From Blastomussa wellsi (lineage: Eukaryota; Cnidaria; Anthozoa; Scleractinia; Plerogyridae), in assembly GCA_947652115.1 (NCBI GenBank), contig OX393567.1, positions 23,126,032 through 23,190,031 on the forward strand: DNA of 64,000 bases, in the 5' to 3' direction. Of the stretch, positions 47,795 through 61,972 are shown piece after piece (the first letter of the stretch is position 1; every line of letters begins with the position of its first letter). The translations under genes and the position numbers were made by a program. The notes beneath the pieces were generated by a model that worked only from the letters and a program-made list of their open reading frames with translations, searched no databases and was not told the origin of the DNA.

Positions 47795-49836
47795 CTTTGT
47801 ATTTACCGCTTTTTGGATATCCGCTGACTTGAGAATGCTGACTCAGGTCCACAGGTAACCCAACCTGTTCACTCCGGGATATTGCTTTGTCGTGTTCGTT
47901 AATTTAATATTCTACAAAATTCTAAGTGCTCCTCCACTTTCTCTGTCTGTTTCGTAGGCACTTAAATTGTGTTTGCTCGCCTGTTTGCCAGGCGCTTGTG
48001 GTAAGCTTACAGCTTCGGGGAAGCCATTACTGTGTCAAATCAAACGAACAGTTGGTCATGGGATGCTATTCTAGGTTTGGTACAAACCCGGCTTTGAAGA
48101 AACGTCTTTTAACTAAGGGTTAACAAACCTACGGTAAAGACATTTAACTACAGGTTTAGCTCTAACCCAAGGTTAATTATTTTCTTTTGAACAACCGAGC
48201 TTGAATGCTAATCGCAAAGCATAATAATTCCAAAGAATGGCAAACAATGATTATTAAAAGATGGATGATTGGATTATGCAATAAAAGAGTTTTCGTTGGC
48301 TTAGTTATCGTGGCATATTAGTTTTTATAAAATGTGCAAAAGGAATTGCGCACGCTATGATTGGCCAATTCGAGTTGTAACTCCATAAGCTGAAGCGGCT
48401 TCATTGCGTTTTATAGAATGTTCGTGGAATTGCGCACGCAGGATCATTATAAAAGAAATAAAGAACTTGCCCTCCGGCATTATTGAGTTGCATAGTGGCA
48501 CTTTGGAATGTCAACAATGCATTCAGGGTCGGTTTTTACTTTCGTTATCTAAAAGAGCGTATGCATGTGACGTCATCAAATTCTAAAATTGAATTGGCCA
48601 CCCTAAAGAGATTCGAGAGCTGACGTTTCGAGCGTGAGCCCTTCGTCGGTTTTTGGAGTCGATTTAAAGACCTTTAGGCGAGTTCACTTTCTGAGGTTTG
48701 CCTCTCCTAAATGTCTTTAACCTACTCCAGGAACACAGAGACATCAAAATAACGCAAGTAAAACACAAGTTAAGTCATTTTTATTTGCATTCTTTTCCAC
48801 ACGTAGAATTTAGGGCAATTTTCGAACGTTTGTCATACATTCTCTTACATAATGTCACGTAAATGAGATACAACGTATGGGCCGCCTTTGTTTAAACTAT
48901 ACAAAGACGATCAACGTCGAGAGAATCAAAGTAAGGAAACAGAGGCACCCAACGAGTCTGTTCCTGCTCACTTTATCTGTTCCCCAGTGCAAATGTTGCT
49001 GGCTGGCAAAATGGTTCAGTATATGTTTTCTCATGGGAGTTGTCACTGACAAAATACTACTTTTGCGCTGGCTGATTGAAACTCGGAAGGGTGACTGAAG
49101 AAACTGCTCGACGAAGGCTTGAATCTCGTTTTGAAGAGTGGATTTCAACGAATTTCAGTGCCATTTCTGGGCGTTTTTGCTGGCTGGGAAAAATTATGGA
49201 TCATGTGCTGGTAAAAAGATAATTTTTTCCCAGCAAAACTCAGAAACACCTGTAAATGTTTTTTTTTTTTTCATTCATTTGGATACAAGAATGCATTCTG
49301 TCACAGTTTGTTCGTTGGGTGCCCCTGAAGACTCTTAGAAATTAAAAATAAGTATTGATTTTCTACAAAAAATTAACAACCAAATTGTTAATAGATATGT
49401 AACACACCAGCAAATGAAGTTTGCAACTTGGTTTCGCGAACTGAATGTGAAATGTGAAATACAAGTACAAACTGGCTGAAAGCTAACTACCGGGTTACTA
49501 GCAGATCTGTGAATAATCAAATTATTCAACATAGACGTAACACATAGACTTCGTTTGCCTTGAACAGACGTCGGGAAAAGAACGGCTTGGAAGGTTCTGT
49601 TTTGAAGTTGGAAAATAAAGGATTTCCGGTGGAATTTCGTGTGTCTAGCTTTTACAAGCATAAATCTTAGATTTGAACGCGAAACTCTTTGGACTAGCTT
49701 TGGCTGAATTGGTTCTTTAATGGGCCGGCTGCTTGAGACTCTTAATTACAAATTAAGTTTTTGACATATCGAACAGGTGATATCTTTCAAAAGAAACACA
49801 CCCCTGTAGAACCCCCCAAGTATAAAGTTAACGCCT
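47795..49836. other. Intergenic between THOC6 start and the polycystin gene 3' end
   Basis: At about 48600-48720 there is an interspersed repeat with the phrase gagctgacgtttcgagcg, a word I recognise from many cnidarian repeats. The short open frames (for example 47926-48123 and 49335-49661) are unrecognised. The 3' UTR of the polycystin gene must occupy part of the right side. Confidence 0.45.
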
Positions 49837-51115
49837 TTAGCTGCCGGTTTGTCCCTCAAGGAGATCTGCCTTGGAAACAGATTTGCTTTCTCTCTTACTC
49901 ACTGCCCGTCGTTTCCCTGTAGCCTTGAATTTCTTTTCGGGGAAGAGCTCTTCATACAACACATCAGTTCGATCAATAAGTTTTTCGAGTCGGTTTTCTA
50001 GTTCTGACACTGTGTCCTCATGTAGACCCGTGATCATCGCCGAGTGACGTTTTTTGCCCAATATGTTCACGGCCTTGACGCGTGTAGCTGCGGTGTCCCA
50101 CAGCACTCTGCCTCGACTGTGAGGCCGCCGCGTCTTTCCGATTCCCGACCATAGCTTGAAGCGCTCGATGATGAAGTCGACGATCTCGTATTCGTTGGAC
50201 TGCTTGTCATTGTCGTGTTTCACGACACGGAAGGAATCCACCACGATCGACAGGAACATGTTGATTAGCACGAACGACATCATGAACATAAATCCGAAGA
50301 AGAACAGGGGACCGAGAATGCGATTGGTGTCCCGCATCTCAAAGTAGGCCGTTCTCCCTAACATCAGGCTCAGGAGCGAGGTGAGCGAAGCAACGACGCT
50401 ACGGTAACTGTACAGCACGGGTCCGAACACCAAAGCCGCGACCAGCGTGAAGGCGGTGAAAACTATTCCCCACACGATACTGAACATCAATAACGGATAG
50501 TACGCGTACTTGAGCGTGGATGACAGTAGAGAGAAGCGCTTGTTAAATCGGAGCAGTTTGTTCAGTTTTATGTTCGCAAGGAGAACAATAAAAGCCAAGA
50601 CGAAAGTATAGGTCTCATCCCAGTACCCCGCGAACTGGAAGCTCTTGAAATTGAATGGATCATGTCGCACTTTATCCAGTACATTTCTGATTGTGAGCGC
50701 GCGATAAACATAAAGCGCAATGGCTGCGAAGGTGAACAAGATAATGGCTAACTCCACGCAGTTCCAAAACTCTTTAAGGTAAGCTTGGATACCTGTGTTA
50801 TAAATGTGCTTGACTTCGCGATACAAGAAAAACAGGATAAACATGACGAATATGCTCTCGCACGCCAGCACCAAAAACATGGTGTTGTCAGTGAAGTCGT
50901 AGAGGCGCGCGGTCTGGATGCTAGGGTGGGCTATGACTCCGCCAGTGGCGGGAAACTCTGCGACGAGTGTGACAATACAGAAAAGGTTGGATTGTGCGTT
51001 GTATACCGTGAATTCTGTCAAGACGGCGCGTGAGTGACGCTCGACCCAGGTATTGACCTGAAGTTGCTCTAATCGGTCGCGGTTTTCCATCCCAGGTTCA
51101 AGAACGATTACATAG
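49837..51115 (-). other. PKD cation-channel exon
   Basis: A 426-codon terminal exon. It finishes the TOP domain (GYVIVLEPG, FTVYNAQSNLFC) and then has TM7-TM11, including SLTSLLSLMLGRTAYFEM as the pore-side loop and FFFGFMFMMSFVLINMFLSIVV as the last segment. The tail is basic (KATGKRRAVSKRES) and ends with the helical coil. Confidence 0.88.
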
Positions 51116-54100
51116 CTGAAAAAGGAAAAACAACAAAAATTATGTCTCCAGCACGGAAACGATTCATCAAAAGATGGGACTTAATATAATAAGTACTGAC
51201 ATGGCAAAAAAGGTAAATTTCTCACTTCATTTTAAGGACTGAAATGAACTGGGCAAATAAAACTCCTTTTTAGTACCTAAAATTTCCCTTCAGTCCCAAA
51301 TAGAACACAAAATGTTTGTCGCTAGGAATTACCTTCTCTGAAAACCATTACACATCCTTGATCCTAAGCGTGAGAGAGCCTCAAATCGGTGTTTGAAAGT
51401 TGCTTAGCAACAAACCAGTAACAACTGACGTCACGTCGAGTTCCAAACCACTCGCGCCATCATTGATAAATACTGCAAGTGGCAATTCTCCTTACTGTAA
51501 CAGTATCTATTCTATCGTGAGAGTTAGGAGATTTTCTGGACTTACCCTCCACCGCTGTACGTGTTAAGCGCGGCCCAGAAGGGGTACCCATCGAGCTGAG
51601 TGCTGTTCTGATATCGCCATTGCATGTCGTCCCACGATATCTCCGTGTCATATGTAGTGATGTTTTGCCAGCCTTCCGTGTAATCATTCTTATCGTCCTT
51701 AGTAATGAAGTATTCCCCGTAACACTCTTTAGTGATGCCATACACCTCTGTAGGAACCTGACAGGATTCTTTAAGTAAAGAAAAATTTCCGATAGGTCAT
51801 TTTAGATGTTAAGCTAAGCAAGCGCTGCATTTTATGGACGTTTGTCTTAGTTACGATGGCTTCAACAACACAGGCAACCTAGCAAAAAATTCCTTCTTAA
51901 AAAAATACTTATACCTCCTTCGCTTTATACGACTTACAGGATGATGATCTTTTATCTTATATTTCCGCTTTGCGCATTCGGTGAAGTAGCGCGTGATCCA
52001 TTCCGGAACAGCAGCTACAGTAATCAAGGTTATCTTAAACAGACAAAACGCTACCGGTGGGGTCTTCAGTGACAAACTAACCTCGCTTTATTCTTATAAG
52101 CCTCATTCTTGCACCTCCTACCATCTGGCTGTACCCGTCAGCCATGAACCCGTCAGGATTTTTTGGTTTGCCATTGTACCACGTGGTGGGAAACAAACCA
52201 TTTAATAACTCTGTGCGAGTCCAGTTCCAAAACTCCCTTTGGCTGGTTATCTGTTTTAGAGGAAAAGGTAAGGAAAATTTATCCTGAATAGAGATAAACT
52301 GATATAAATCTTGTCCATTTTTTATTTGCTAGGTAAAATTTGGAACTTAGGAATTTATGTAACCAATTCAACGACAACCTATTCAGTGTTAAAGCGGGTT
52401 TCCTTAACATAAAGCCAGTTTCTACAAACAAAAATCCTACAACACTGTACAAAGTGCTACGTTTCCTGTCATGCGGCTGTCCACGTTACCAAAGCGAGCA
52501 TTAAATGTCATTGATGTTCCTGCGACATCCAATCGCTCGCCATTCATAGAGGCAAACCCTGCAGGAGACGCAGGTTACAGGATTACTGAATGCGCAGATA
52601 AGTTATCGTGGACTGACTCTTCCTGAGTACAGGGCGGGATATAGATACTTCAGACAATAGTGGAGAAAATGTGGTGGGTCAATACTACTCACATTGGCAA
52701 ACCTACTGCCCATCTCGTTGAAAAGATTTTTAGTTTGGCGAAAAGCCATCTTGTCGCGGTGAGTGTATGCAATCATCAGTAACAGCGCAAGAAACACATA
52801 AAAGGTGACGATCTCACGGATAACAGAGTACATCTTTCGTTCTTTCATTCTCGCCGCTCTCATAGCGATAAGTCTTGCTCGGTCAGGAGGGAGAAGCGTA
52901 GGTTTCTTGGTCCTGGCATCGCCTGGATTCGTGACTGTCTGCTGGAGAAATTCTTCGTCTTCGACAAGTTTGAGTGCTTCCTCTGTGACTTCAAATTCAC
53001 CTTTGTCTGGTTTTTTGACGACCAGGGCAAAGAACACGGCCAAACCAAGGACCTACGATCACAGCAACACAATATTTAGTTATCAGGGTGAAACAGAAAA
53101 GACAACACAAAACACTATAGGCGGGATCTTATTGAAATAGAAGTAAATCGACTTTGTTTAACGACGGTACTACTTAACTGTCTTGCGACTGACAAACCTG
53201 TGGCCCTGGAATTCCCGATCGAACTGGAATTTGGAAGTATTGGTTACAATAGTTACGAAAGCTGTATACACTCGAGGAGGTGTCAATTGCACTTAAATGT
53301 ATGGCTTGAGGCTCTTTGCAAGGTTTCTGCCCTTAATAATCAAAGTCACTTCGTGCTCAAAATTACCCATGGGTTCCTTTTGCTTCACAGTGTCTACCAA
53401 CGGGTTATAGTGTCCAATAACCGAGATAGTGTCTATCTATGTCCGTTTGCCTGTTTTTTTTTCTGTTTGTTAATCTTTCTTTGTATTTATCTGCCTGTTT
53501 GTCTCTCCGTCTAACAGTTTGTCTTTCTGCCTGTTTGTCTGCGTGTTTGCCTGATTTTTTTCTGTCTGTTACAATCGCTTCGCATGTGATGACTTTAAAT
53601 TTTCCAATAATTGTCTTTTATGAAATGGTTCCGCATTCCACGCTGTCATTGGCTATCTCAAAGGGCAAGGTGAGGGCTATCTTGTGCCCTCGGGATTTCC
53701 CGCTGTGTCGCGAAGCAAAAATGGTGTTCTTTGTGCCATATTAAAACAAATGCCTTACTTACCGTCCTTGTTAGAAGAAGGCGCCTGCACAGTTTCCACG
53801 TTATTGTATGATTGTATAATTATGGACCTCGACTGTGTCTCGGTCCATAATCATACAGAAAGACTTACGCAACAGACACCCGTATTGACTTCACGCATAG
53901 TCAATAACCCATATATAAACTGTTCATTTGTACCTTGAGTGGCTGTGTGATGAACACATCCTGCACGAATGAGACACACGACGAAAACAGCCACTGTAGA
54001 GACCTGATGTTTTTAAACTCCATGCCGTAAAATACGACGACTGCAGCACTTCCAGTCGTGAAGACAAAAAGTAAAAACCAGGCCACATACACAAAGTAGT

Positions 54101-57100
54101 AAGGCAAGGTGTTCCTTTTTTTAAACCACAACAGCAACCGGCGTGCACGAGATGTAGGAGCTGAGCAAAATATAAAATAACATGAGCATTAAATTATAAT
54201 TTGGAAGCCGGAATACGAAATTGAAAAGGAAACCCGTTCTTACTTATCTCGTATGTGGTACTGAGCCTGCGATCGATCAGCAGCGGACTATCAGTAAAAC
54301 TTGCTCGGTCCACGTCAGTGTGTACGTCATTGATTGACAGCCGTGTCCTGTTGTTTCTTTCTCGCGATGAATCCAGGCTGTTGTTAGACCCTTTAGCAGA
54401 CTCATCGGACGATTCCTTCAGCTGATTGTAGTTCTCCAGATTCTCTTGAGTGAACGACAAAGCGGGTGGTGATGGTTGTTGCTTTTTGGGTTTTATTTTG
54501 GGCTTGGGGCGGACGTTACGAAATATCTGCACCACAATCAAATTGATAGGGAATACGATAAGGGTTGAGATGATCCCTATGAGTACCTGCAGCAGATTTA
54601 AAATGAAAACAGAATTAAATGAAAGAGAAAAAAATATATTTTGTCACCCTAGTTCACATACAGTAACAAACAGTACGTTATGCAAAACTTAGGTTTACAA
54701 AATTACTTTCTATGAGTTAGAGCTTAACAACATTTTTTTTGCAAAAAATCAAGTATGTCTGGTAAAGAGTATTAAGACTGGATCAGTTACACGCAGTAAA
54801 TGAAGCACATCAATTGCTCACAAAACAACTGATAGCAAAGCCACAACAAAACGGCCTCCTTTGTAAATATCAGAGAGACGTCAACTAAAAGACCAGGAGA
54901 AGACCACCATTAGGGGGTAATGAAGGGAAACAATTTTGAAGACAATACAGTCGCCATAGGCACGCAATCAAGGAGGCCAGTAAAGGACGTAAAGGAGTAT
55001 ACTTTAGGGATCAATAGAGAAACAGAGGCAACAGAGAGACAATTCAATGATGCTTACTCGCAAAACACGTTTTAGGTGCAATGCGCAGAACGTACCTGAT
55101 TCCAAGTAAAAACAAGCGAGCCAACTTGCTGCACGTTCACGCGATCATCTTGTATGCCATAGTACATACCGCTGGCCATCATCGACATCAGCAACAGGCA
55201 CAGGCAGCAGGACAAGCGCTGTACTCGCGTGAATCGGCTATTGGCTGGACGAGCAAGGACTGAGAACCACAAATGACTGTCGCTAAGGTTACGGCGAGTC
55301 CTAGCGACGAACAGATGACCAAACTCCGTGAGTTCTGCTTTACTAGCCAGCGGTACAAGTCGCTCAACCTGCATAAACGTAAAATGATAATATTCAGTGC
55401 ATGAATAAATGCAGGTTCTTTTTGGAAATGTTATTTTAACAGTTTTAGATCCTTCTTAACCAATCACAAACTAGCGCAAATACCTCTGAGTATTCCTACA
55501 ATTTCTAGGACAGCAAATCGTAAAGGGGACACGTTGCCTATCAACTATGTTGGCAAAACAGTGCGGACTCAAACAATGGTCGGAGACTGGATTAGGAAAT
55601 TGGGAATCTTTGCTCTCAATAGGCACTTGCATGCTTTTTCTGTGAACATCGGATTCAACTCAAGACTAAATTTAGTTTTGTAAAGTCTGTGTTCGAGCCT
55701 TGTGGCCCATCAGGTCGGAGCCTCTCACGGTTTCCTAAGCATGAAGCGACTAGGAGTATTTCTACTCTCCATGGTTGGGATGCTTGTCCATCGCAGCGCT
55801 TCCCCAAGCATTATTTCGCCGGTACCCATTTATACATATGGGTGAAAAGAGGCCGTACGAGTACAGAGTAAAGTGCCCCGAATAGGGCTCGAACCAGGGG
55901 CCCGTTTCTCGAAGGTACCGAAAAGTTTTCGCACCCGGAAAGCCATAGTGAAGTCTCAAAAGTTATGATTATACAAAGTTGTTTTATTCACATGTTTTCG
56001 ATATGAACAGTGTTTCCCTTCATACAAAGTTTCAGGCCTATACACTTCACTGTTTTGTTAGAGACAGTTAACTAAAAGTGTCTTTACGGGCCCGAAAATT
56101 TCCGGGGCTTTCGAGAAACCGGTCCCAGGCCTCCTGGCTCTTGAGTCCAGCAAACTTTTCGTTTGACAACCATGCGCGCGTCTCACAAAGCTTAGTCGAG
56201 CTAATAATCGAGTTCTTGGAATCATGTGTAAACCCAGCTTTACGAAGCCAGACATGACGGCTGAAATTAAGAATACCCCAAGCCATCTAACCTGTCCATC
56301 TTCCTCGTCAACAGCCAGCCACCTGTTGCAGATGAAGTAATAGCGTTCATCTGTCTGCAGATCGATCACCATAATGCGGCTTAAGAACCACGAGCCTCCT
56401 GTGTTATCGTGCCAGATCCGAATGTACTGAATAGTGCCCAGGTCAAACGGCGAGGTGAGCAGAAACGTATCCTGGCTGCCGCGTTGAAATGGATTCCTGT
56501 CTGGATCCACCAGTGCTCTCGCCTCGCTGTCTTGTTCGTCACCGTACAGAATAATACTTATTTTTGACTTGGAGCCAGCGTTACGCCGCATGCCTGTCCA
56601 CAGGGTTACCTCGTAACGGTACGGGTCTGTGGGATCATTGTCCCGCAGCGGGCAAACACCAACCTGCATGGAGGAAAGCGACGTTGTATACATTTCTTTT
56701 GAACCGTATTTTTTCATGCGACCGCGTTCCAACAGTTTTTTCCTGTTTAGATTTCCGGCTTTGAACAAATGTTTAACTTTGCGTACCGCCTTCGTTTACT
56801 AAATTCTGATATTCATTCTTTTGCGATCCTAGTAGAGTACTTTCATTAGTTGAACGCATAGCTTACCCGAAATATAGAATGTACAGCCCCTAATCCCGGA
56901 CTATAGCCTGTATTCACAGAACGAGAAATCAGGCAAAATCTTTCAAAGCTTCCATAACAATAAGATTATGAAGGAGATTACGAGCGAAAAAGAATACCAC
57001 TTTGTCAGCTGGATATTCTAATTACCCCCTGATTTCCCTCCCGGCGCAACCTTATATATAAGAGGTAATAAAGACCAGAACACAATAGCGGGAACGTCCA

Positions 57101-60100
57101 CACGATACTCCGGCGTGTTATACTAACGAGCTGAACCCGGGGGGTGTACTCCCTTAAATGTTGAATAGGTGTGTGCCGCGAAGGTTCTTAAACCCTGACC
57201 CTATTTAATAAGCCAAATAATACAATTTAGGTACCCTATCTAAGGATTACACCGTGAAGAATGCCAAAAGAAGCAAAAATGATACCCTATTTAAGGAACA
57301 AGAACCTCGGAAAACCATACCCTATTCCGCGGCACATACCTATAGCCCATGGGGGAGCTGAACCGGTCGGCGATTCGCGTTCTATCACTCATGGGATAGA
57401 CTTACCTTGACAACGTCAGCTCTGTCTTTACGTCTTGCCCAAATAAGGGCCACGAAATAAAATGAGAATATGACAGCCACAAACACCAGCATTGCATATC
57501 CTTCTTTCAACTTGGTGAATGACGGAGGACCAATTGGATTAGGTTTCACATTGAGGGCGCCAAAAAACGTGGCGTGGTTACACTGACAGTGCGTGGCGTG
57601 GATAGAAGTATTCTCGCCCACCTAACGGGAACAACAAAGTGTGAACACAACCATTTATTCATTTTCTTACATCTCTTCCCATGCCTTCCAAAAGCACGAA
57701 ACCTTTTCCCATGATTTCCAAAATTTCAACACATTCCGAATATACTTAACGGCCGCAATTAATTGACATCGGCTGCCAAGGTTCGGTTGCGAAATGGAGA
57801 AGGTGACGTCAAAAGTTCAAAATACTCCACGCGTTCAAATTATAATAACAATCGACATCGAATCCAAAGCTTTTGTTGCTCTTCGTGTGATTTTCTATCG
57901 GCGAAAAGAAAACAGTGGGAGAACCAATAAGATTCACGGATTTCCAATAGAACACTGCTGAGTTTCTACTAAAATCAATAAGATCTCACGGATACGAGAG
58001 TGTTTTCCTTTGAGATAATCAGATTCCAGATCACTCGGATCATGGGACATCAGGGGAACCAACGTATCCACTCTGGCTCACTTCAAGTAATCTTGGATCA
58101 TTTCATCCCAAGGCAGCGCACCCATGAAGTGTCACTGCACAGTTGTTGAAAAGATGGGGAACGCAAATCAGAAGTTAGGCATGAAACAAAGTTGATTACG
58201 TGAACGCCAGGAAAGTATCGCATATAAGAATTAAACGAGTGCAAATGGTTTTCTCACCTTGCAACCTTCCTCGAGCCATTTTCCTTCCTTCATTCCCCAA
58301 TACACGCACCGCATAGGATAAATGGCTACCTTATAAGCCACGCGCACAGCGGGCGACTCGTTGCCAGACCCCTCTCTATCTGCAAACGGCCCCGTTGCCA
58401 TGACGGTCAAGTTGAAATACGCGGGTCTTGCAGGCAATTGCCAAGCCATGTACGAAAAACTATCAACTTTGCGGAAAGGCGATGGTACTTCCTTGTCCTC
58501 AAACGTTGGCGAGAATCTGAGTTTGTATTCGAGAGAAGACCTGGCTTCAAAACTAATGTTAAGAATGACTGTTAAAGTTTCGTTGCGCTCCGGTTTTACG
58601 TAAACTAGCAATGGATTGTATGGGGTGCCAGGAGGTAGGTGGTAACGATGGCTCTTATTTGTGCCCGCTTTGAATTGTTCACTGTAGCTTTCAGACACAC
58701 TTGCTAAATCAGTCGGTATGTTGACCTCGAGATCCTCTGCAAGATTTTTGATTTCAATCTCTTGGTCCCCTTGCTTTAGCGCGAAGCCTTGTGTCTGGTG
58801 AATGTACGGCGAGTTTTTGGCATCCGAGAGGAAAATATTCTTCAATGAAGTATACTAAAAAGGAAAACGAAGAAGTTTGATTCAATTTTGAAATCTCCTT
58901 ACACATGCAGCTCTATGCATTTCCTGTTACATCATTACGATATTTCCTAACTGATTAATTTCCTCCCCCCTCTCCCTGCTAAGGTAGTGATCGTACAAGG
59001 AGAAATAAATATGCTCATCAAGGATTTTTAAAGGGACACTGTCATGGTATTTTGGCATCATTTTAAAATACTGAAATATGTTCTTGCATCAATGGAAACC
59101 CAAAAATAATGTGTTGTTTTGTTACTTAGGACTATATCACTACATTCTAAATCCTACCACTTAAGATGGCAAGGATGGAAGTGGATTTAAATTTGAAAAA
59201 ACTTGCTAGAGCCATTCCTTGAAAATATTGGCAGACGCTCATTATGGTTTGCTCTCTGAGCAATAATTTGTTTGATATCCTCGGCTCCTGTTAGTCCATC
59301 AGGAGCATTTAGAACACAAGTAAAGGTACCAGTTAATGATTTTAGCAATGAATGAAGCTGAAAACACCAAAACCCCTGTGACAGTGCTCCTTTAACGTAG
59401 TGCCACAGTTATGCGAGAGGGTTTCAATTACATGACGCTCTTTACGCATTGCAGACCTAAAATGATAGAAAGTAAATTGGTACATTATCCAACATCCATA
59501 CACGCAGTTGTTCTAAGAAGCCAAGAACGGCATACTTGACTTTTTTCTAGCTGTAAACTTTGGAGAAGGAATGCTCAATTCGGCTTCCTTCGCTCGCCGA
59601 AATTTTCCCCAAAAAGGTCCCCACTGGAGAGCCTGTTCAAGGCTACTATAGACTGCGTTTCGTTGACGAATTTTCAGCCGAAACAATTATCCTACTCGAT
59701 CTAATGCCGTAATGTCATCTGATTTTAGTCAGATCGGCGTACGGCCTTATCGGCTAAGTATCAGGCGATAATTGTTAAATATTTACCTGTATGTCAATGT
59801 CATCATCCTTTATCAAACCTTTCACGATGTTATCTGGACGTGGTAGGTTGACACGGACTGTAGAATTTGTCTCGATGGTGTACGCTGGAACGTTGAAAGC
59901 GTCTTTACGAGAGCGCTTCAGATTCATATAAAAGGCTTTCGTTGTTATCACTGTCTCGCCTTCCTCAGCCACCCTCTTCCTCTGAATTGCTGCGCTGACA
60001 AGGTTGATGGCCTTTAATGTCTTATCTACTACTTTTCTCGACTCTATGGCATCCTAAGAAACGCAAAGTTGTCAAATTATTCTCACAATTTTGTGGAAAA

Positions 60101-61932
60101 GAGGTTTTAACTTGAACCTTTGTCCGCTACGTTTCCAGTGCAATGCTTAGGCGGGAATGGAGACCAATATGGGCGCGGCACAAGCTCTATACTCCTAAAC
60201 AATACCCATGTTAAAAAGACACAAATAAGATCTATAAATATATAATAAAACAATGGATAACGTTCTTGGTGCGCTCGAATCGGCTGTTAAAACATAGGCT
60301 AACCTCTGTTATTAAAAACTAGCTATGGTATATTGCATTTCCTGAGTTCTGATTGGTTAAGAGGCAATGGTATATGAACTCATATACCATTAACCTACAA
60401 ATATGGTAGGTGTACGCGTAAAAGTATTCATTTTTCGCAATGTTTGTACAATATTTTTTGGGCGCTACGCGCCTCGTTGGCTCTACCATCACATATCCAA
60501 CGCGCGCTCGTGGAATAATTGTTAAATATTCACCTCCGAGGACCTAGTGTGACTCTCGGACCCTCGTGTTAATAAATGAGTTGAATAAATGAGTGGAAAA
60601 AATTGTTTTTGAACTATATTATCTCACTGTTTTAGTATACATTCAAAAAACTATTCACCTCAGTGTCGGTGCCAGTAGTGGATATTTATATCCACCACTA
60701 GCCACCTCCACATCGGTGAATAGTTGTTAATTAGCGTTCTGTTCTAATACATTCACTAATATCAGATTCAGTGGACGATCAACCCAGGCCGCTTTCACAT
60801 GGCAGTCTCCCACCGGTGACTTTTCTGGCCGTGCTGAAGCCGCTCACATTGCGACGAGTCTTGCCTAATATGGCTTTTCCCCAGGCCTTCACGGTATAGT
60901 ATGACGTCACAACGGGTTAACCGCGACAAAAAATCGAGGCCTAGGAACTAGGCAAGGACGAGTCCAGATTCAGAAGCACTCAGTATCACACAGGTAGCAG
61001 AGCAAGCAAGGGTGATTTTCACGATCAATATGGGGTTTAAGAAACTAAGTATTTAAAAGAGTTAGATTACCTGCTCATTTTTCAGAGAACTGATTCGATA
61101 TGACCAAGCCCGTGGTGGAGGAGCGGTAGTCGGGAAAATGTCTTTCAAAGCTGAGCAATGAAATCACAACGAGTCTTAACGATAACATATATTATAGAAC
61201 AACACTAGAATAGTGATTTAGTTTTCTTAGGAAAGATATGAACATGCAGGTGGAGCATGTCATTTTGCCAGTAGTCTCCTTCGCGACCACTGTTTGGGCG
61301 GATGTCACGTAACGCTCCCCCAAAGACATCCCAAAAACGGCTGCGAAGGAGATTTTAGACGGTAGAACCCTTAGACTCCTATCCTCTTCCCGTTTCACTG
61401 AAACTACAGAGCCCTTTCTTTCTCTCGTTCTGATTGTGTGAGAAATGCAATGGTCACGTGCTCTCGGACTCGCAGTTCGGGAAGTGGTCTTCAGGTGGAG
61501 AAAAGATTGCATGATGCCCAAAAAGAAAGGTCCCAGTGTAGCGATCAAGCGATAATATCAGCATAAAAATTGTCTTGACTTGTATCATGCATTTCGTATA
61601 GAGCTACAATCCCCGACATAAGTACTTGGGACACCTCCTTTGCTAACAAATAGCGTGACAATTTGTAACGATTGCTAAGAAATCAGTAGAAGCCCCTCTA
61701 ACTTTGCTTACCCTACATAATTTGCATTAATTGTCCAACTAACTTAATTTTGTGTATGTTAATGCTGCCATTATTTATTTACTCAGCAATGGCGGCGTCC
61801 AACTAGAAAGCTCTGCTACTTTGGACGTCGCACACTTATTTACTTCTACATTAAGGCCTAATTCCATTCTTCTTTTGCCTCTTTGTTTATGATATAGATA
61901 GTGCATAAATACCTAGGATAGTGTGAATAAAG

Positions 61933-61972
<40 letters not shown>

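Noticed and set aside
53200..53744. Overlapping plus-strand frames with LSACLS-type repeats
   Set aside because: Low-complexity tract in a polycystin intron; no start, splice or family evidence.
61930..61970. CRISPR-like or regulatory tandem array
   Set aside because: Simple four-base microsatellite without spacers, best read as a retroelement tail.
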